Assembly: GCA_963575745.1 (NCBI GenBank)
Contig: CAUYUJ010009435.1
Location: forward strand, 335,020-399,019
Reading direction: 5' to 3'
Origin: Prorocentrum cordatum
Taxonomy: Eukaryota > Sar > Dinophyceae > Prorocentrales > Prorocentraceae
Length of the DNA stretch: 64,000 bases
Below the pieces are notes generated by a model. That model saw nothing but the letters and a program-made list of their open reading frames with translations, did not search any database and had not been told where the DNA came from. Made by a program: the position numbers and the translations under genes. Position 1 is the first letter of the stretch. The number at the start of each line of letters is the position of its first letter. This document shows positions 19,660 to 29,946 of this stretch, in pieces.

Positions 19660-19660
19660 A
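19487..19660 (+). repeat. GAC trinucleotide array, about 57 units
   Basis: GAC repeated with single interruptions (TTC near 19568, GGC near 19618). It yields poly-Asp, poly-Arg, poly-Ser and poly-Val frames. A real gene is not supported by the flanks. Confidence 0.95.
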
Positions 19661-19899
19661 TCGCGCCTCCCCGTGGCCGCCAGAGGCCTGGCGACCACCT
19701 TGCGCCCTGGCGCCCGCGTCGGGCCCGGCGCCCTGCTCGGCGAGGAAGCCCGGCCAGGCGCCGCCCTTTCCGGAGGCGCGGCGAGGCCGCCGCCGTCGCC
19801 GCCAGCCCTCGGCGCCGCCGCCCGCCCGCCCCCGGAGGCCTGCACGCCCCAGAGCTTCGGGGCTCGACCCTGAGATCCTGGCGTCGCAACCGCGAGCCT

Positions 19900-20100
19900 C
19901 GAGGTGCCTTCCAGCAGCTGCGAGATGCCTCGACCTTGGGCGGCCCCCGTCTTCGAAACGCCTTCCAGCAGCAACGAATCGCCGAGATCGTTCCGGGGGC
20001 TGCCCGGGTCGTCCCGAGCGGCCGCCAGAGATCCGAGCTATGACCCGAAACCAAGGGAACCAACGGCCCTACGATCATGGCGTCGCGACTTGTTTGGACT
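19900..20100 (-). repeat. Dispersed repeat family D, inverted copy
   Basis: On the minus strand TAGCTCGGATCTCTGGCGGC, CGCTCGGGACGACCCGGGCA and AGCTGCTGGAAGGC align with the copies at 28476, 43376 and 48311. A further inverted copy is at 49960-50110. Confidence 0.7.
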
Positions 20101-20309
20101 GGGCGTTTTCGATTTAGTTCGGGCCGCGAGACCTTCGCAAATCGATCCAGCTCGAACAAAAAAAACGCAAGCAAACTGGGTCTGGGCTGGCGTCGTCGGG
20201 TCGTGGAGGAAAACCGCATTCTCTGCTTTTTCTGAACCTCTGGGGGGCCTCCCGTCGCCACGGCTGGATCCGCCTTGAGATTGTGGTCCGAGCGCGCTTC
20301 AGGCAAGGT

Positions 20310-20470
20310 TTAGGTCGGGCCTGTCCCCCTACAAGGGGACCTTCGACGAAAAATCAAACAAATCTCAACAACTACTCAAAAGATGCCCAACAATACTCAA
20401 AACAAAAATCTCCAGACTATTTTTTACAATTTTTGAACATTCCCCCTGTAGAGGGACAGGCCCGACTTAA
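20310..20470. mobile_element. MITE family M, copy 1, with 8-bp target duplication
   Basis: 161 bp with terminal inverted repeats of about 29 bp (TTAGGTCGGGCCTGTCCCC and the inverse of GGGACAGGCCCGACTTAA; 26 of 29 match). The interior is AT-rich and non-coding. GGCAAGGT lies immediately on each side (20302-20309 and 20471-20478), so this is a true insertion. The 8-bp duplication is the size made by hAT-like transposases; the transposase source is unknown. Confidence 0.85.
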
Positions 20471-20539
20471 GGCAAGGTCCGAGGTCGACTTTTGACCTCA
20501 GGAACCCGACATCCTTCCAGGAGCCGCCCTCCTTTCCTA

Positions 20540-20710
20540 TCACGTCCTCTGAAAGCTACAGTCGGATTCGATTTGACAGGACACGCGAGAAGACACAAGA
20601 CCCTTCCGAGGGCCACGTTGCCACAGAAATGCAGGAGGCATGGGCCGAAAGACACAGGACACGAGGGTACCCTTGATCTGGCAGGGTCGACCTACGAATC
20701 CGGGCCGCCT
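20540..20710 (+). repeat. Dispersed repeat family F, copy 1
   Basis: Shares ACAGGACACGCGAGA, CCCTTCCGAGGGCCACGTTG and GGCAGGGTCGACCT with 31285-31440. A shorter diverged piece is at 43930-44010. Confidence 0.75.
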
Positions 20711-21487
20711 GTATTTGTGATAATCGGATTCACAATCATTTCCCTCGGAGTGATCTGCGCTTACACCTGTCGCAATGCGCGTTGCGGACCTATTCTGCCG
20801 AGTTGCCTCAGAGCAATCATGTTCCCACTCAAAGTGCTTTCCGCCTCAAGCACGCACTTCATTGTAGGGGGAATCTCGGTCTTAGAACAAACCGCGCAAG
20901 GACCCTCCGACAAAAATCGCGCATTTGGAATTTGAAGCCTGACGACGCTGGCGGATGGCAGAGACACTGAAAGTCGGCGAGAACGTGTGGAGGAGGAAGA
21001 CGAGACGACGACGACGAGGACGACAAGCGGACAGGCCACGAGGCCAGGAAAAGCGAGAAAGACGAGGGACACGAAGATCGGCTCGTGACAGCCTGGAGGC
21101 CACAGAACGGCCACAGGGCACGGAGGAAGAAGCCGCGCGCCAGTAGCCGCGGCCCGCCCACGCGGCGCGCGGCACGCTGCGTGCTGCTATGCCTCGGACC
21201 AGGCACGCGGGAGGGAACAGAGGAGGGGGGAAAGGCGGGAGGGCGAGGAGGAGAGAAAGGACAAGGTGGGAGGTGCTATATATCTCACCCCCTCACCTCC
21301 GATTGCAATGCTGCAATACGAATGAGTACATTCACGGCGCCGCCCGCCGTCGCGTCACTGGCCCCCTCGGCCAGCCTCATCCGCCTCCGCCTCCGCCTCC
21401 TGTTCCTGCAGTGTCGGCAGCCTGGCGTCGTCGCCCGCTGCCAGCCGCCCTCCACGCGCCAGCCACTCCTGGCGCTGCCTCCCGGGC
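20711..21487. other. 3' flank of the membrane-protein gene
   Basis: On the minus strand this would hold the 3' untranslated region of the gene ending at 21488. No poly(A) stretch or target duplication is visible, so if the gene is a retrocopy its 3' scar has decayed. Confidence 0.4.
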
Positions 21488-24400
21488 TTACAGCTGCGTA
21501 GCGTTCGACTCGGTGGCCGACGTTGTGGTCGTGGAGCTCGAAGCGGTCAAAGTGATCGCATATTGCCCGCCACCGCAAGCGCAGCACATGTCAGCAGCAG
21601 TGAAATCTTCTTCGTCATAGTAGATCGCCCAATGACAAGTTGCTGGCATCCAGTCCCACTTTAGACATCGAAGTGAGGAACCCTGGCCGTTCTCAAAACT
21701 GAATTCGGCGGGAACACTGAGGTGCAATCCATCTGTGTCCACGCACGAGCTTGCATTCTGCTTCGTGAGGTCCCCACCGCCGCAATCACAGCAACTCTCC
21801 CTTTCGCCATCCGAACAATTATAATATGCAGAAAAACTAGCGTAGGTGGCATTTGGGCACGTTGTGTCTCCCGAATCAGTGCAAACAAACTCGTCCTCGT
21901 ACCCCATGCAAATGCACGCATACCCCGGACTACAAACCTGCTCTCCGTACTCATTGGACAAAAGGTTGCCGTTCACGGTATCCACGTAACACCCACGTGG
22001 CTCCCACTCGTAAGACATATACGTCTTCCACGTGAAATCATAATACGTGTTTCTCTCAGTCGCGGAGGTAGCATCACTCATACCAAGTACCTGCGCAGCG
22101 AAAGGACACAGACCAGTGTCCAAGACTGGAACTGGGCAAAATCCAGAAGTTTTTTTGTAGAAGGGTAGCTCCGAACATGCACCCGAAAAATACGGTTGCC
22201 CGGAAAGAGGTCGGATCAGACCGACAAATCCAACATCGCACTTGCATCCGTCCACGACGCTGTCTCCAGTAGAGTTATATGGACACCCAACAGGCTCACA
22301 CGTGTCGTCCCCGTCAAGGTTGGTGTAACCAGCATCGCAGGTGGTGCAAGTCTCGGCACGGCGGCGCCTTGTCTCACGGTCTCTGCCACACTGAAGGCAA
22401 TCGTCGGAGGTGCCGTCGTTATAGTGGCCAGCCGGACACTCGCTTGCAGTGGACGCGCGCCGCCTCGTCGTCCAAACGCCGAGGCACAACTGGCAATCGT
22501 CCTCCATGCCCCCCTCGTTGTACCTCCCAGTCGCGCACTCTGCGCAGAAGACAGACCGCCTGCGGGTCGTGGTGCATCCCACGCAAGGGCTGCACTCGTC
22601 GCTGTCGCCGGCGTCGACATAGCCCGGGGCACAGTCAGTGCAGGACTGGGAGCGTCGCCGCCGGACGGCTCCACCCACGCACGACACGCAGTCGTCCAAA
22701 TTCCCAATGTCGTAAAAGCCGTCGGGGCAGTCCGTGCAGTCGGCCGCCCGCCGCCGCCTCGTCTCGCCGCCGGCACAGCTGAGACACGTAGGACGCCCGC
22801 CATCGTTGTGATACCCAGCGAGGCACTCGTCGCTGTACCAAGGGTGCACGTGAGCACACGATGCATTTGCCTCCAAACACTCCGTGAGGACGCAAGCAAC
22901 GGGACACTCGTCCATGCCGAACGATGAGTCGCAGCCGCAGGCTTTTGGGCAGAAGAACCTCAGGGACGTGTGGTCCCCGTCGGCGCACGCGTCGAGGTTC
23001 AGCAAAGACGTGACCTCGTACGACGCGAGAAAGTCGCAGCCGGACAACCCCCGCGGGTGCGCGAGCCCAGGCATCAACTCCCAAATGCCACTGACCAGAG
23101 CCCGCCCCACGGCGCCGGTCGCGACGTGCTCGATGAGGTCGGCCATCATGCCCTCGTCGGGATTGACCCCAGCGTAATCCTTCTCGACGACCTCGGTGAC
23201 GCTGTCGTTGAATCCTGACAGGCTCGTCAAATATTCAAAAAGGCCCCTCACGTAGAACAGGAACGCCCGGGCATTCCGCGGCATATGCCAACACATGCTT
23301 TCAAAATTGTCCCAGCAAGAAGCAGAACTCAGGACGTCCTCGCGGCCGCCACCGCAAGCACAGCACAAATCGGCCGCCTGGAAGTCGTCGTCGTCGGCCA
23401 TGCCGCAGAAAGAGGGGACAGCCGTGTACACGGAGCAGTCGTTGCCATTCTTGTCGAGTTGCGTTTCCTCGTTCGAGTCAGCGCACCCGCCTGCGAAGGA
23501 GAACTCCGCGCTTGCGAAGTCCGAGCACCCTTGGAACAAAGAGGAGGTAGTCAGCTGGTCTGAGCTTGCGTTCTGGGTTGCGTTTGAGTCCTGGGCTGCG
23601 CTCAACCCCCGATTTAGAATTGAGAAATCCAGCGCTGCGCCCAGCGATTCCGGAGCTTGCAAGCGCCGACTGGCACTCTCCAGAGTGCTCAGCGCATATC
23701 TGAAAGCTATCTCGCTTGTCGCCGCCTTGAATGTCTCGCACTGGCTGGGGCACCCGAAGCTGGCCTTTCCGAAGAAGCCGACGTTACTCAGGAGCGGCTC
23801 CTCGCAGCGGCAGTGCCTCGGGCATATGGCGCGAAGCCACGTGCTTTCCCGGGCGGCGCAGAGGTCTCGTGGGATGTCGTCGCAGCTGCTGATGTTGGGG
23901 TCGCCCCTGAGCACCCTCAGCGTCTGCACCGATGCCTCGGTGCTCTGGCCAGAGCCCAGATCGCGGCATGGTAGCGTGCTGGCCGCGTCCGAAAGGCTCC
24001 ACACGCTCATATCGACGATCAGGCCGAACGTCGACTCGTCGACGGCCCGGGCAAACGTCGATCGAGAGGCGTCGAATATGCTCTGGCTCACCCTGCCCTC
24101 CCAACCGTCGTTTTCCAGGAGTTCAACCTGCGACACCTGCGCGATAATCTCCTCGGTGTCGGTGTATACATTCTCCCCCATCGTCTTCGCGACGTGCACC
24201 ATTTTAGTGGCGGGGTTCTCGGTGTAGACGAAATTCAGGTCGCCCGAGCATACGATTTTCTCGCCCTGGAGGATTTGCCAATTGATCGGCAAGACCACGA
24301 ACATGTAAAAACTCGAGATTATGGTCATGACAAGGGCGATGGTGAAAGCGGTGCTCACTCCAGACAGCCTGGAGCCTGGTTTGCGCGGTGGCATTGGCAG

Positions 24401-25795
24401 GGGCTCCAAGTTGCAGATCAGCGTCTTGGTTCGCCGAGGCATGAGGACCGAGTACAGCACCTCGTCGAATTCGAGGACGAAGGCGAGCGCCACGCCGTTC
24501 AAGATCAGCTCGGAGAAATTCACCGTGTTGGCTAACCACTTGGCCCCGAACCACCACAAAATGCCGGCCACCAGCAATTTCGGGAGGCACACGCTGAAGA
24601 AAAAGAATGCCACGCGGCCAGGCCACACGGTGACCATGCGCACGACTTTCATGAAGTCGAACAGGTGGCCAGAATCATCTTCACCGACACCAATGTCACG
24701 AGCTCCTGCGCGAACGAGAGTGGGAGGACTGTCGTCTTCGTGTTCATCCATGTCACCAACCACGAGCTTCGTCTGGCTCCCCATCCTGCACTGGCACACT
24801 GCTCTGAATATGCTGTATGTAATATCGACATCCTTCAGTATTGTGCAGAGCCACAGGATCTGAATGAATACAACGAGGCACTGAGCTACGACGCCTCCAC
24901 CAACGTACTCCATGAGGTCGGTGTAAAGACCCGTCTGCTCACCAGCCAGGTGCAGCTTAGAATCTCCATCGCAGATCTGTTGGGCCATCGATCGTTGCGT
25001 CACCTTGTCTGCATATTCGGCTCTGTGCGCCAAACCGAGCCTAAACTTGAGCAGGCCATCAAGTACATCTGCGTCCAGGCTGACAGACTGCGTCATCAGA
25101 TCAACGATGATCACAATGAACATGAACTGCAGAATCAGGTTAAGAAACCAGATTGAGAACATCATCACCGAGTTCATGAGACCAATCGAGCTGTGCCCGC
25201 AGAAGAGCATCGAGTCCCAAACTGACTCGCTAATGGTGTACATCTCCCCACAATCGAGCATGAGTGGAGTCACTGACCTTCTGTCACTACTGCTGCCGGG
25301 GGGTCCAGGGCACCCACGCCGATTCAGCACAGGCACCTCGAGCTCCTCAGACTCCTCGACCTGGCCGAAAGACTTCACCGCCTTCCTTTCCTTGCGCTCC
25401 TGTCGAATCGCATCCTCCACGGCGCTGATTCGCTTCTCGAGCGCCGCGCCGGCCAGCACTGCCACGGCCTCCTCCACGGCGCGGAGCCTCTCCTCGACCG
25501 CCGCGCCAGCGAGACCTCCGCCTGCCCGGAGCGTGTCCTCCAGGGCACGGACCCTCCTCTCGATCGCCTCGCCCGCGAGCCTGCCGCCCGCCTGGAGCGC
25601 CACCTCCATGACCCGCATCCTCCTCTCGATTGCCGCGTCCGCAAACCCACCGGCCGCATCGCGCGGGCTGCCCGCCTTCGCCGACCACGGCCTGGGTGGC
25701 CGCGGGTTCAGAGCCGGGCGGCCTGCATGGGGCTCCCGGATCGCGTCATTGGTGCCGCGCGCAAAGAATTCGCTGGGCGCCGCGCCCCCGTCCAT
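21488..25795 (-). CDS. Multi-pass membrane protein with large Cys-rich ectodomain
   Basis: 1435 codons without an intron, from ATG 25795 to TAA 21490-21488. The frame stays open 18 codons upstream to a TAG but has no other ATG. Residues 50-140 are four coiled-coil repeats of about 25 (IERRVRALEDTLRAGGGLAG type). Five likely membrane spans follow near 204-234, 300-320, 393-415, 428-452 and 482-504. The rest is probably extracytoplasmic: two ShKT-like Cys modules (about 638-664 and 920-955), two copies of an AAD(L/M)CCACGGG motif (808 and 1401), and a run of Cys-rich EGF/ephrin-receptor-like repeats of about 38 residues (981-1177). Each Cys-rich unit is joined by a basic TRRRR-type linker. It could be a cell-surface receptor or channel-associated protein; no enzymatic domain is seen. 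Relict spliced leaders lie 97 bases upstream of the ATG. Confidence 0.9.
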   Translation of the reverse strand: MDGGAAPSEFFARGTNDAIREPHAGRPALNPRPPRPWSAKAGSPRDAAGGFADAAIERRMRVMEVALQAGGRLAGEAIERRVRALEDTLRAGGGLAGAAVEERLRAVEEAVAVLAGAALEKRISAVEDAIRQERKERKAVKSFGQVEESEELEVPVLNRRGCPGPPGSSSDRRSVTPLMLDCGEMYTISESVWDSMLFCGHSSIGLMNSVMMFSIWFLNLILQFMFIVIIVDLMTQSVSLDADVLDGLLKFRLGLAHRAEYADKVTQRSMAQQICDGDSKLHLAGEQTGLYTDLMEYVGGGVVAQCLVVFIQILWLCTILKDVDITYSIFRAVCQCRMGSQTKLVVGDMDEHEDDSPPTLVRAGARDIGVGEDDSGHLFDFMKVVRMVTVWPGRVAFFFFSVCLPKLLVAGILWWFGAKWLANTVNFSELILNGVALAFVLEFDEVLYSVLMPRRTKTLICNLEPLPMPPRKPGSRLSGVSTAFTIALVMTIISSFYMFVVLPINWQILQGEKIVCSGDLNFVYTENPATKMVHVAKTMGENVYTDTEEIIAQVSQVELLENDGWEGRVSQSIFDASRSTFARAVDESTFGLIVDMSVWSLSDAASTLPCRDLGSGQSTEASVQTLRVLRGDPNISSCDDIPRDLCAARESTWLRAICPRHCRCEEPLLSNVGFFGKASFGCPSQCETFKAATSEIAFRYALSTLESASRRLQAPESLGAALDFSILNRGLSAAQDSNATQNASSDQLTTSSLFQGCSDFASAEFSFAGGCADSNEETQLDKNGNDCSVYTAVPSFCGMADDDDFQAADLCCACGGGREDVLSSASCWDNFESMCWHMPRNARAFLFYVRGLFEYLTSLSGFNDSVTEVVEKDYAGVNPDEGMMADLIEHVATGAVGRALVSGIWELMPGLAHPRGLSGCDFLASYEVTSLLNLDACADGDHTSLRFFCPKACGCDSSFGMDECPVACVLTECLEANASCAHVHPWYSDECLAGYHNDGGRPTCLSCAGGETRRRRAADCTDCPDGFYDIGNLDDCVSCVGGAVRRRRSQSCTDCAPGYVDAGDSDECSPCVGCTTTRRRSVFCAECATGRYNEGGMEDDCQLCLGVWTTRRRASTASECPAGHYNDGTSDDCLQCGRDRETRRRRAETCTTCDAGYTNLDGDDTCEPVGCPYNSTGDSVVDGCKCDVGFVGLIRPLSGQPYFSGACSELPFYKKTSGFCPVPVLDTGLCPFAAQVLGMSDATSATERNTYYDFTWKTYMSYEWEPRGCYVDTVNGNLLSNEYGEQVCSPGYACICMGYEDEFVCTDSGDTTCPNATYASFSAYYNCSDGERESCCDCGGGDLTKQNASSCVDTDGLHLSVPAEFSFENGQGSSLRCLKWDWMPATCHWAIYYDEEDFTAADMCCACGGGQYAITLTASSSTTTTSATESNATQL

Positions 25796-25891
25796 CGGCC
25801 GCGAGCCAAGCCCAATTTCTGGAGGGCACGCAAGGGAGAGAGGAGGCACGGGTTGCTAGCAAGGGAGCCGGCAGAGGCGCAAGGCGTCTAC

Positions 25892-25921
25892 CTTGAGCCA
25901 GGCTTGAGCCAGAGGCTACGG
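25892..25921 (-). other. Tandem relict dinoflagellate spliced leaders
   Basis: On the minus strand 25921-25903 reads CCGTAGCCTCTGGCTCAAG, the 21-base SL core with a small change in its T-run. CCTGGCTCAAG (25902-25892) follows directly, which is a second SL lacking its first six bases and part of the T-run. The second copy starts at the CC that follows the CCGTAG acceptor inside an SL, as expected if a genome-encoded SL was itself used as a splice acceptor before a second retroposition. Confidence 0.85.
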
Positions 25922-26034
25922 GTGGTGGGGATCCGCGAAGCGTCAAGGATTTGTTACTCGTAAGGCTGACCTCACACCTGCAGCAGCGGAACGCCGGGCT
26001 CTTCACGCCCAGCCAAGCGACGTCAGGCTTCCTC

Positions 26035-26340
26035 AGCCTGGGCCTCCTGTGGCCTCCTGACCCCACTTGGGGCTTCCTGAAGCCTCTTGGGGCTCCCAGG
26101 GGGGGATATCTAACATGTGGCCGTCTGGGCCCTGGGGGGCCACAAGAGCAGGAAAAATCAGCGAATCGACACCAGATGTGTATTAACTTGACACGTTCTG
26201 ATAGGGGGCCTCCTGGGGCCTCCTGGGAGCCTCCTGGGAATCTCCTGGGGACCCCCTGGAGCCTGTCCTGGGCGTCCTGCGGCCTCCTGAAGCTCTCTGG
26301 GGCCTCCTGGGGCTCCCAGGGTCTTAGGGGGGATCTGTAA
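26035..26340 (+). repeat. GGGGCCTCCTG satellite-like tract
   Basis: Degenerate units of GGGGCCTCCTGG and GGGGCTCCCAGG. It resembles, in opposite orientation, the CCCAAGAGGCCCC tracts at 36040-36690 and 59187-60190. Confidence 0.6.
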
Positions 26341-26361
26341 CATGTGGTCTTCTGGGCCCCC

Positions 26362-27455
26362 AGGCTGGACCACCTCTTGCGCGGCATCTGGGAGCTCAGA
26401 GTTTGAAGAATGTCTCAAGCGAAACGGGCCGGACCACCTTGCGCACGGCATCTCAGAGCTCAGAGTTGCGAGGATATCTCAGGCGAGACGGGCCAGACGA
26501 CCTCGCGCAGGGCATCTCCGAGGTCAGAATTGCGAGGATGTCTCAGGCGAAACTGGCTGGACCACGTCGCGCGCGGCATCTCCGAGGTCACAGTTGCGAG
26601 GATGTCTCAGGCGAAATGGGCTGGACCACCTCTTGCGCGGCAGCTCCGAGGTCAGAGTTGCGAAGATATCTCAGGCGAAACGGGCCAGACCACCTCGCGC
26701 GCGGCATCTCAGAGCTCAGAGTTTCGAGGACGTCTCAGACGAAACGGGCCAGACCACCTCGCGCGCGGCATCTCGGAATGCAGAAATGCAAGGATGTCTC
26801 AAGTGAAACGGGCCGGACCACCTCTTGGGCGGCATCTCAGGGCCTAGATATTGGAAGATGTCTCAAGCGAAACGGGCCAGACCACCTCTCGCGCGGCATC
26901 AGAGAGCGCAGAGTTCGGAGGATGTCTCAGGCAAAACGGGCCGGACCACTTCGCGCACGGCATATCATGGCTCAGAGTTTAGAAGATGTCTCAGGCGAAA
27001 CGGGCCGGACCACCTCTTGCGCGGCATCTGGGAACCAGAGTTTGGAGGATGTCTCAGGCGAAATGGGCTGGACCACCTCTTGCGCGGCATCTCCGAGGAC
27101 AGAGTTGCGAGGATGGCTCAGGCGAAACGCGCCGGACCACCTCTCGCGCGGCATCAGAGAACTCAGAGTTTGGAGGATGGTTACGGCGATACGGGCCGCT
27201 GGACCACTTCTTGCGCGGCATCTGGGAGCTCAGAGTTTGGAGAATGTCTCAAGCGAAACGGGCCGGACCACCCCTCTCGCGCGGCATCTGGGAGCTCAGA
27301 AGTTCGAGGATGTCTCAGGCGAAACGGGCCGGACCACCTCTTGCGCGGCATCTGGGAACCAGAGTTTGGAGGATGTCTCACGCGAAACGCCCAATCCCAG
27401 ACAACTCAGAAACGAGAGTTGCGAAGATGTCTCAGGCGAAACGGCCCGGACTACC
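26362..27455 (+). repeat. 64-bp minisatellite, about 17 copies
   Basis: The unit runs GGCATCTCAGAGCTCAGAGT, TGCGAGGATGTCTCAGGCGA, AACGGGCCGGACCACCTC and GCGC. Starts at 26383, 26447 and 26511 show the exact 64-bp period. As 64 is not a multiple of three and the unit has no stop, all three forward frames are open for hundreds of codons, with related peptides in each (for example MSQAKRAGPP). This should not be read as evidence for a gene. Confidence 0.95.
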
Positions 27456-27540
27456 AATTTTTTGAGGACGTCTCTGCTTTGAATTCCCTCGGACGGAAGT
27501 AGCTTCTATCAAAACAGCACCCCGTCCAGCAAGCTGTTAG

Positions 27541-27655
27541 GGGAAAAAATTAAAAAATACCCCCAAATGGTCAAAATACTAAAAAAAAATCGTCCTCATA
27601 CTATTTTTTAACTATTTTGGCAAATTCCCCCTGTAGAGGGACAGGCCCGACTTAA
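27541..27655. mobile_element. MITE family M, left-truncated copy
   Basis: The right terminus (CCCCCTGTAGAGGGACAGGC then CCGACTTAA) and part of the AT-rich interior are present. The left inverted repeat is missing. Confidence 0.75.
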
Positions 27656-28475
27656 TCCTGGCCTCCCCATGGCGAGAGCGCCCAGCTGGGTGCATCGCCT
27701 CCCGCCCCCCGACGCCTCCTGGGCGGCCCGGAGTCTCGACGCGCCTTTCCGGCGCTCTCCAAGACTTCCCGAGGCCCCCAAAGCGGCCCATCGAGGCCAC
27801 CGAGCCCGGCAAGATGGGACAAGACACCCCTAAAACGGCCCGAGGTGGGACGGCCCAGAACGTCTTCAAGACCGCCCAAGAGGCTCATCGTGCGGCCCAG
27901 AAGGGTTCCAAGACAACTCCACGGAGAACATGAAGATGTACAATCACTGTTGTTCCCAGTCCTCCTCCATCCTCCCCCTCTTGGGGTACGACGTCCCACT
28001 TGGCAGGAGCCATCATGGTGGCCTCCCCTGACAGACTCTAACAAGGAATAAGGAGGGCCTGCGAGCCACAAGTACGGACTGCGCAACCGTATCTAGTAAA
28101 ATAGCTATACATGCCAGAAACATAAGCTGCTGTCTGCCACTGAGAGTTGTGACCGTTCCGCACGTTTGGCAGTTCCGCACGTTTGCAAAACATCTCCAAT
28201 GACCAAGCGTGCCTAGTGTTGGAAGGCCATGTGGGACATGTTCTAGAAGAGGAACATACAACCCTTTCTCCGACCTTGCGCTGCGCCGAACGCAACGGCC
28301 GCATTGACTGTAGACGCATCCATCGCGAATGTGTCTACACATGTAATGGCATCGATGTGTCTATAGACGCTTGTGGCTAGAAAGTGGGAAAGGTACTTGG
28401 CACAGGCCCCAGACACTGGTCTTCTAGAAGCAGGCAGACGTTGCCCTCCAAGCCTTGTGACACTACACACATCGG
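27656..28475. other. No gene; CCCAAGA-type degenerate tract
   Basis: 27750-27905 has loose GGCCCAAGA-like units. No coding signal. Confidence 0.4.
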
Positions 28476-28600
28476 GTGATGACTCGGCTCCCTGGCGGCC
28501 GTTCGGGGCAACCCGGGCACCCAACGGGACAACCCTCGGCAAGGCGCAGCTCCTGGAAGGCAGCCTCGGGCTGGGCCACCGCCGCGAGCCGACGAAGACG
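28476..28600 (+). repeat. Dispersed repeat family D copy
   Basis: ACTCGGCTCCCTGGCGGCCG, TTCGGGGCAACCCGGGCACC and GCTCCTGGAAGGCAGCCTCG match the other family members. Confidence 0.65.
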
Positions 28601-28732
28601 CTCAAAACCCTCGACGAAACCCTCGAATCCGGCAGACTCTGACATTGTTTGGGATCCGTGGATCTGGCGCGTGGGCACCATATCCACGGACTGTGGAAAG
28701 TGCCCAGCCGATCATGAGGCCAGTGCCAGAAC

Positions 28733-28975
28733 TCCCCCCCCTCCTCCTCCTCCCCCTCCGCCTCCGCCTCCTCCTCCTCCTTCCCCCACCTCCGACAAGG
28801 ACAACAGCGACGACTGCGACGACGGCGACGGCGACGACGCCGACAGACGGCCAACCATGACAGACGACGACGACGACGACGACGACCACCACGACAGACG
28901 CCGACGCCGACGCCGACGCCGACGACAGCGACCACGACCACGACCACGACGACAACGACAAGGACGACGACGAAG
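28733..28975 (+). repeat. CTC/CCT then CGA trinucleotide arrays
   Basis: A pyrimidine array (28733-28790) is followed by CGA/CGACGG units (28800-28975). Not coding. Confidence 0.85.
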
Positions 28976-29699
28976 CTCTCGATACTCGCGACTGCAGCGA
29001 TAGCGACAGGATCAGTCAGCATCGAATCGAGAAATCGACTCTAATAGAAGTGTGCGTCGGATCGGGCTGCATCGGCGCGGAATCGAATCGGATCAACTGC
29101 ACCAGGATGCACGACAGCGACGCGCAAACATCGGGCCGCATCGAATCGTCGTGATGCCAGAATCCAACCGGATCGGGCGGGCCGAGATCGATATCGAATC
29201 GGACCGATCGGATCGAAATGCGCCATGCGACGGCGGCTGAAGCCGGCGACGACGGACGACCACGGACGAGAACCGAATGCTGAAGACCTCTGGCTGGGCG
29301 TCCTCGCCCATGGGACTGTCGACCGAGGATGGTCTGCAGCCAGGGCCTCGGCAGGCGCGGAGGCAGCGACGAAAGAGGCCAGCCCGGACGCCCATTGTAG
29401 GCCCTCGGTGGCCCTCGGAGGCCTTCGGCGGGCATCTGGTGGCCAAGTCGCCGTTGGCGTCGGTTCATCGTTGATCGAGGATCGCAGCGGATTGGCGCTC
29501 TGGGCCCCTTTCCAGAGGCAGCTGGTGGCCTGCCAAGGATGCTGTAGTTGTCGTCGTTCGTCGTATAGTTCCGTCGTCGTCGTCGATCGAGGGTCGAGGT
29601 TTCAGACCGTTCTTCATACATTTTGGCACGTCTGGAGGCCTGCCAAAGAGGCCGTCGCCGTTCGACGGCGTCGTCCTTCGTCGTCCGTCGTCGTCATCC
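28976..29699. other. No gene; GATCGAATCGG-like degenerate stretch
   Basis: 29020-29230 is enriched in GATCGAAT, ATCGGATC and GAATCGGA words on both strands. Nothing else seen. Confidence 0.4.
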
Positions 29700-29898
29700 T
29701 TCTCATCATCATCACCATCACCATCATCGATAATCATCAACATCAGCGGCAACACGTCATCATCATAATCACCACCATTATCAACATCATCCTCATCACC
29801 ACCACTATCATAATCATCACCATCACTATCACCACCACTATCAGAATCATCACCATCACTACCACCATCACTATCATCATACTCATCACCATCATCAC

Positions 29899-29946
<48 letters not shown>

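Noticed and set aside
19281-20306. Long frames rich in poly-Asp, poly-Arg or poly-Ser
   Set aside because: They consist of the GAC array read in different frames plus flanks without domains.
26403-27502. 359- and 225-codon repeat proteins
   Set aside because: Three forward frames are open at once because the 64-bp unit has no stop; no frame is favoured.
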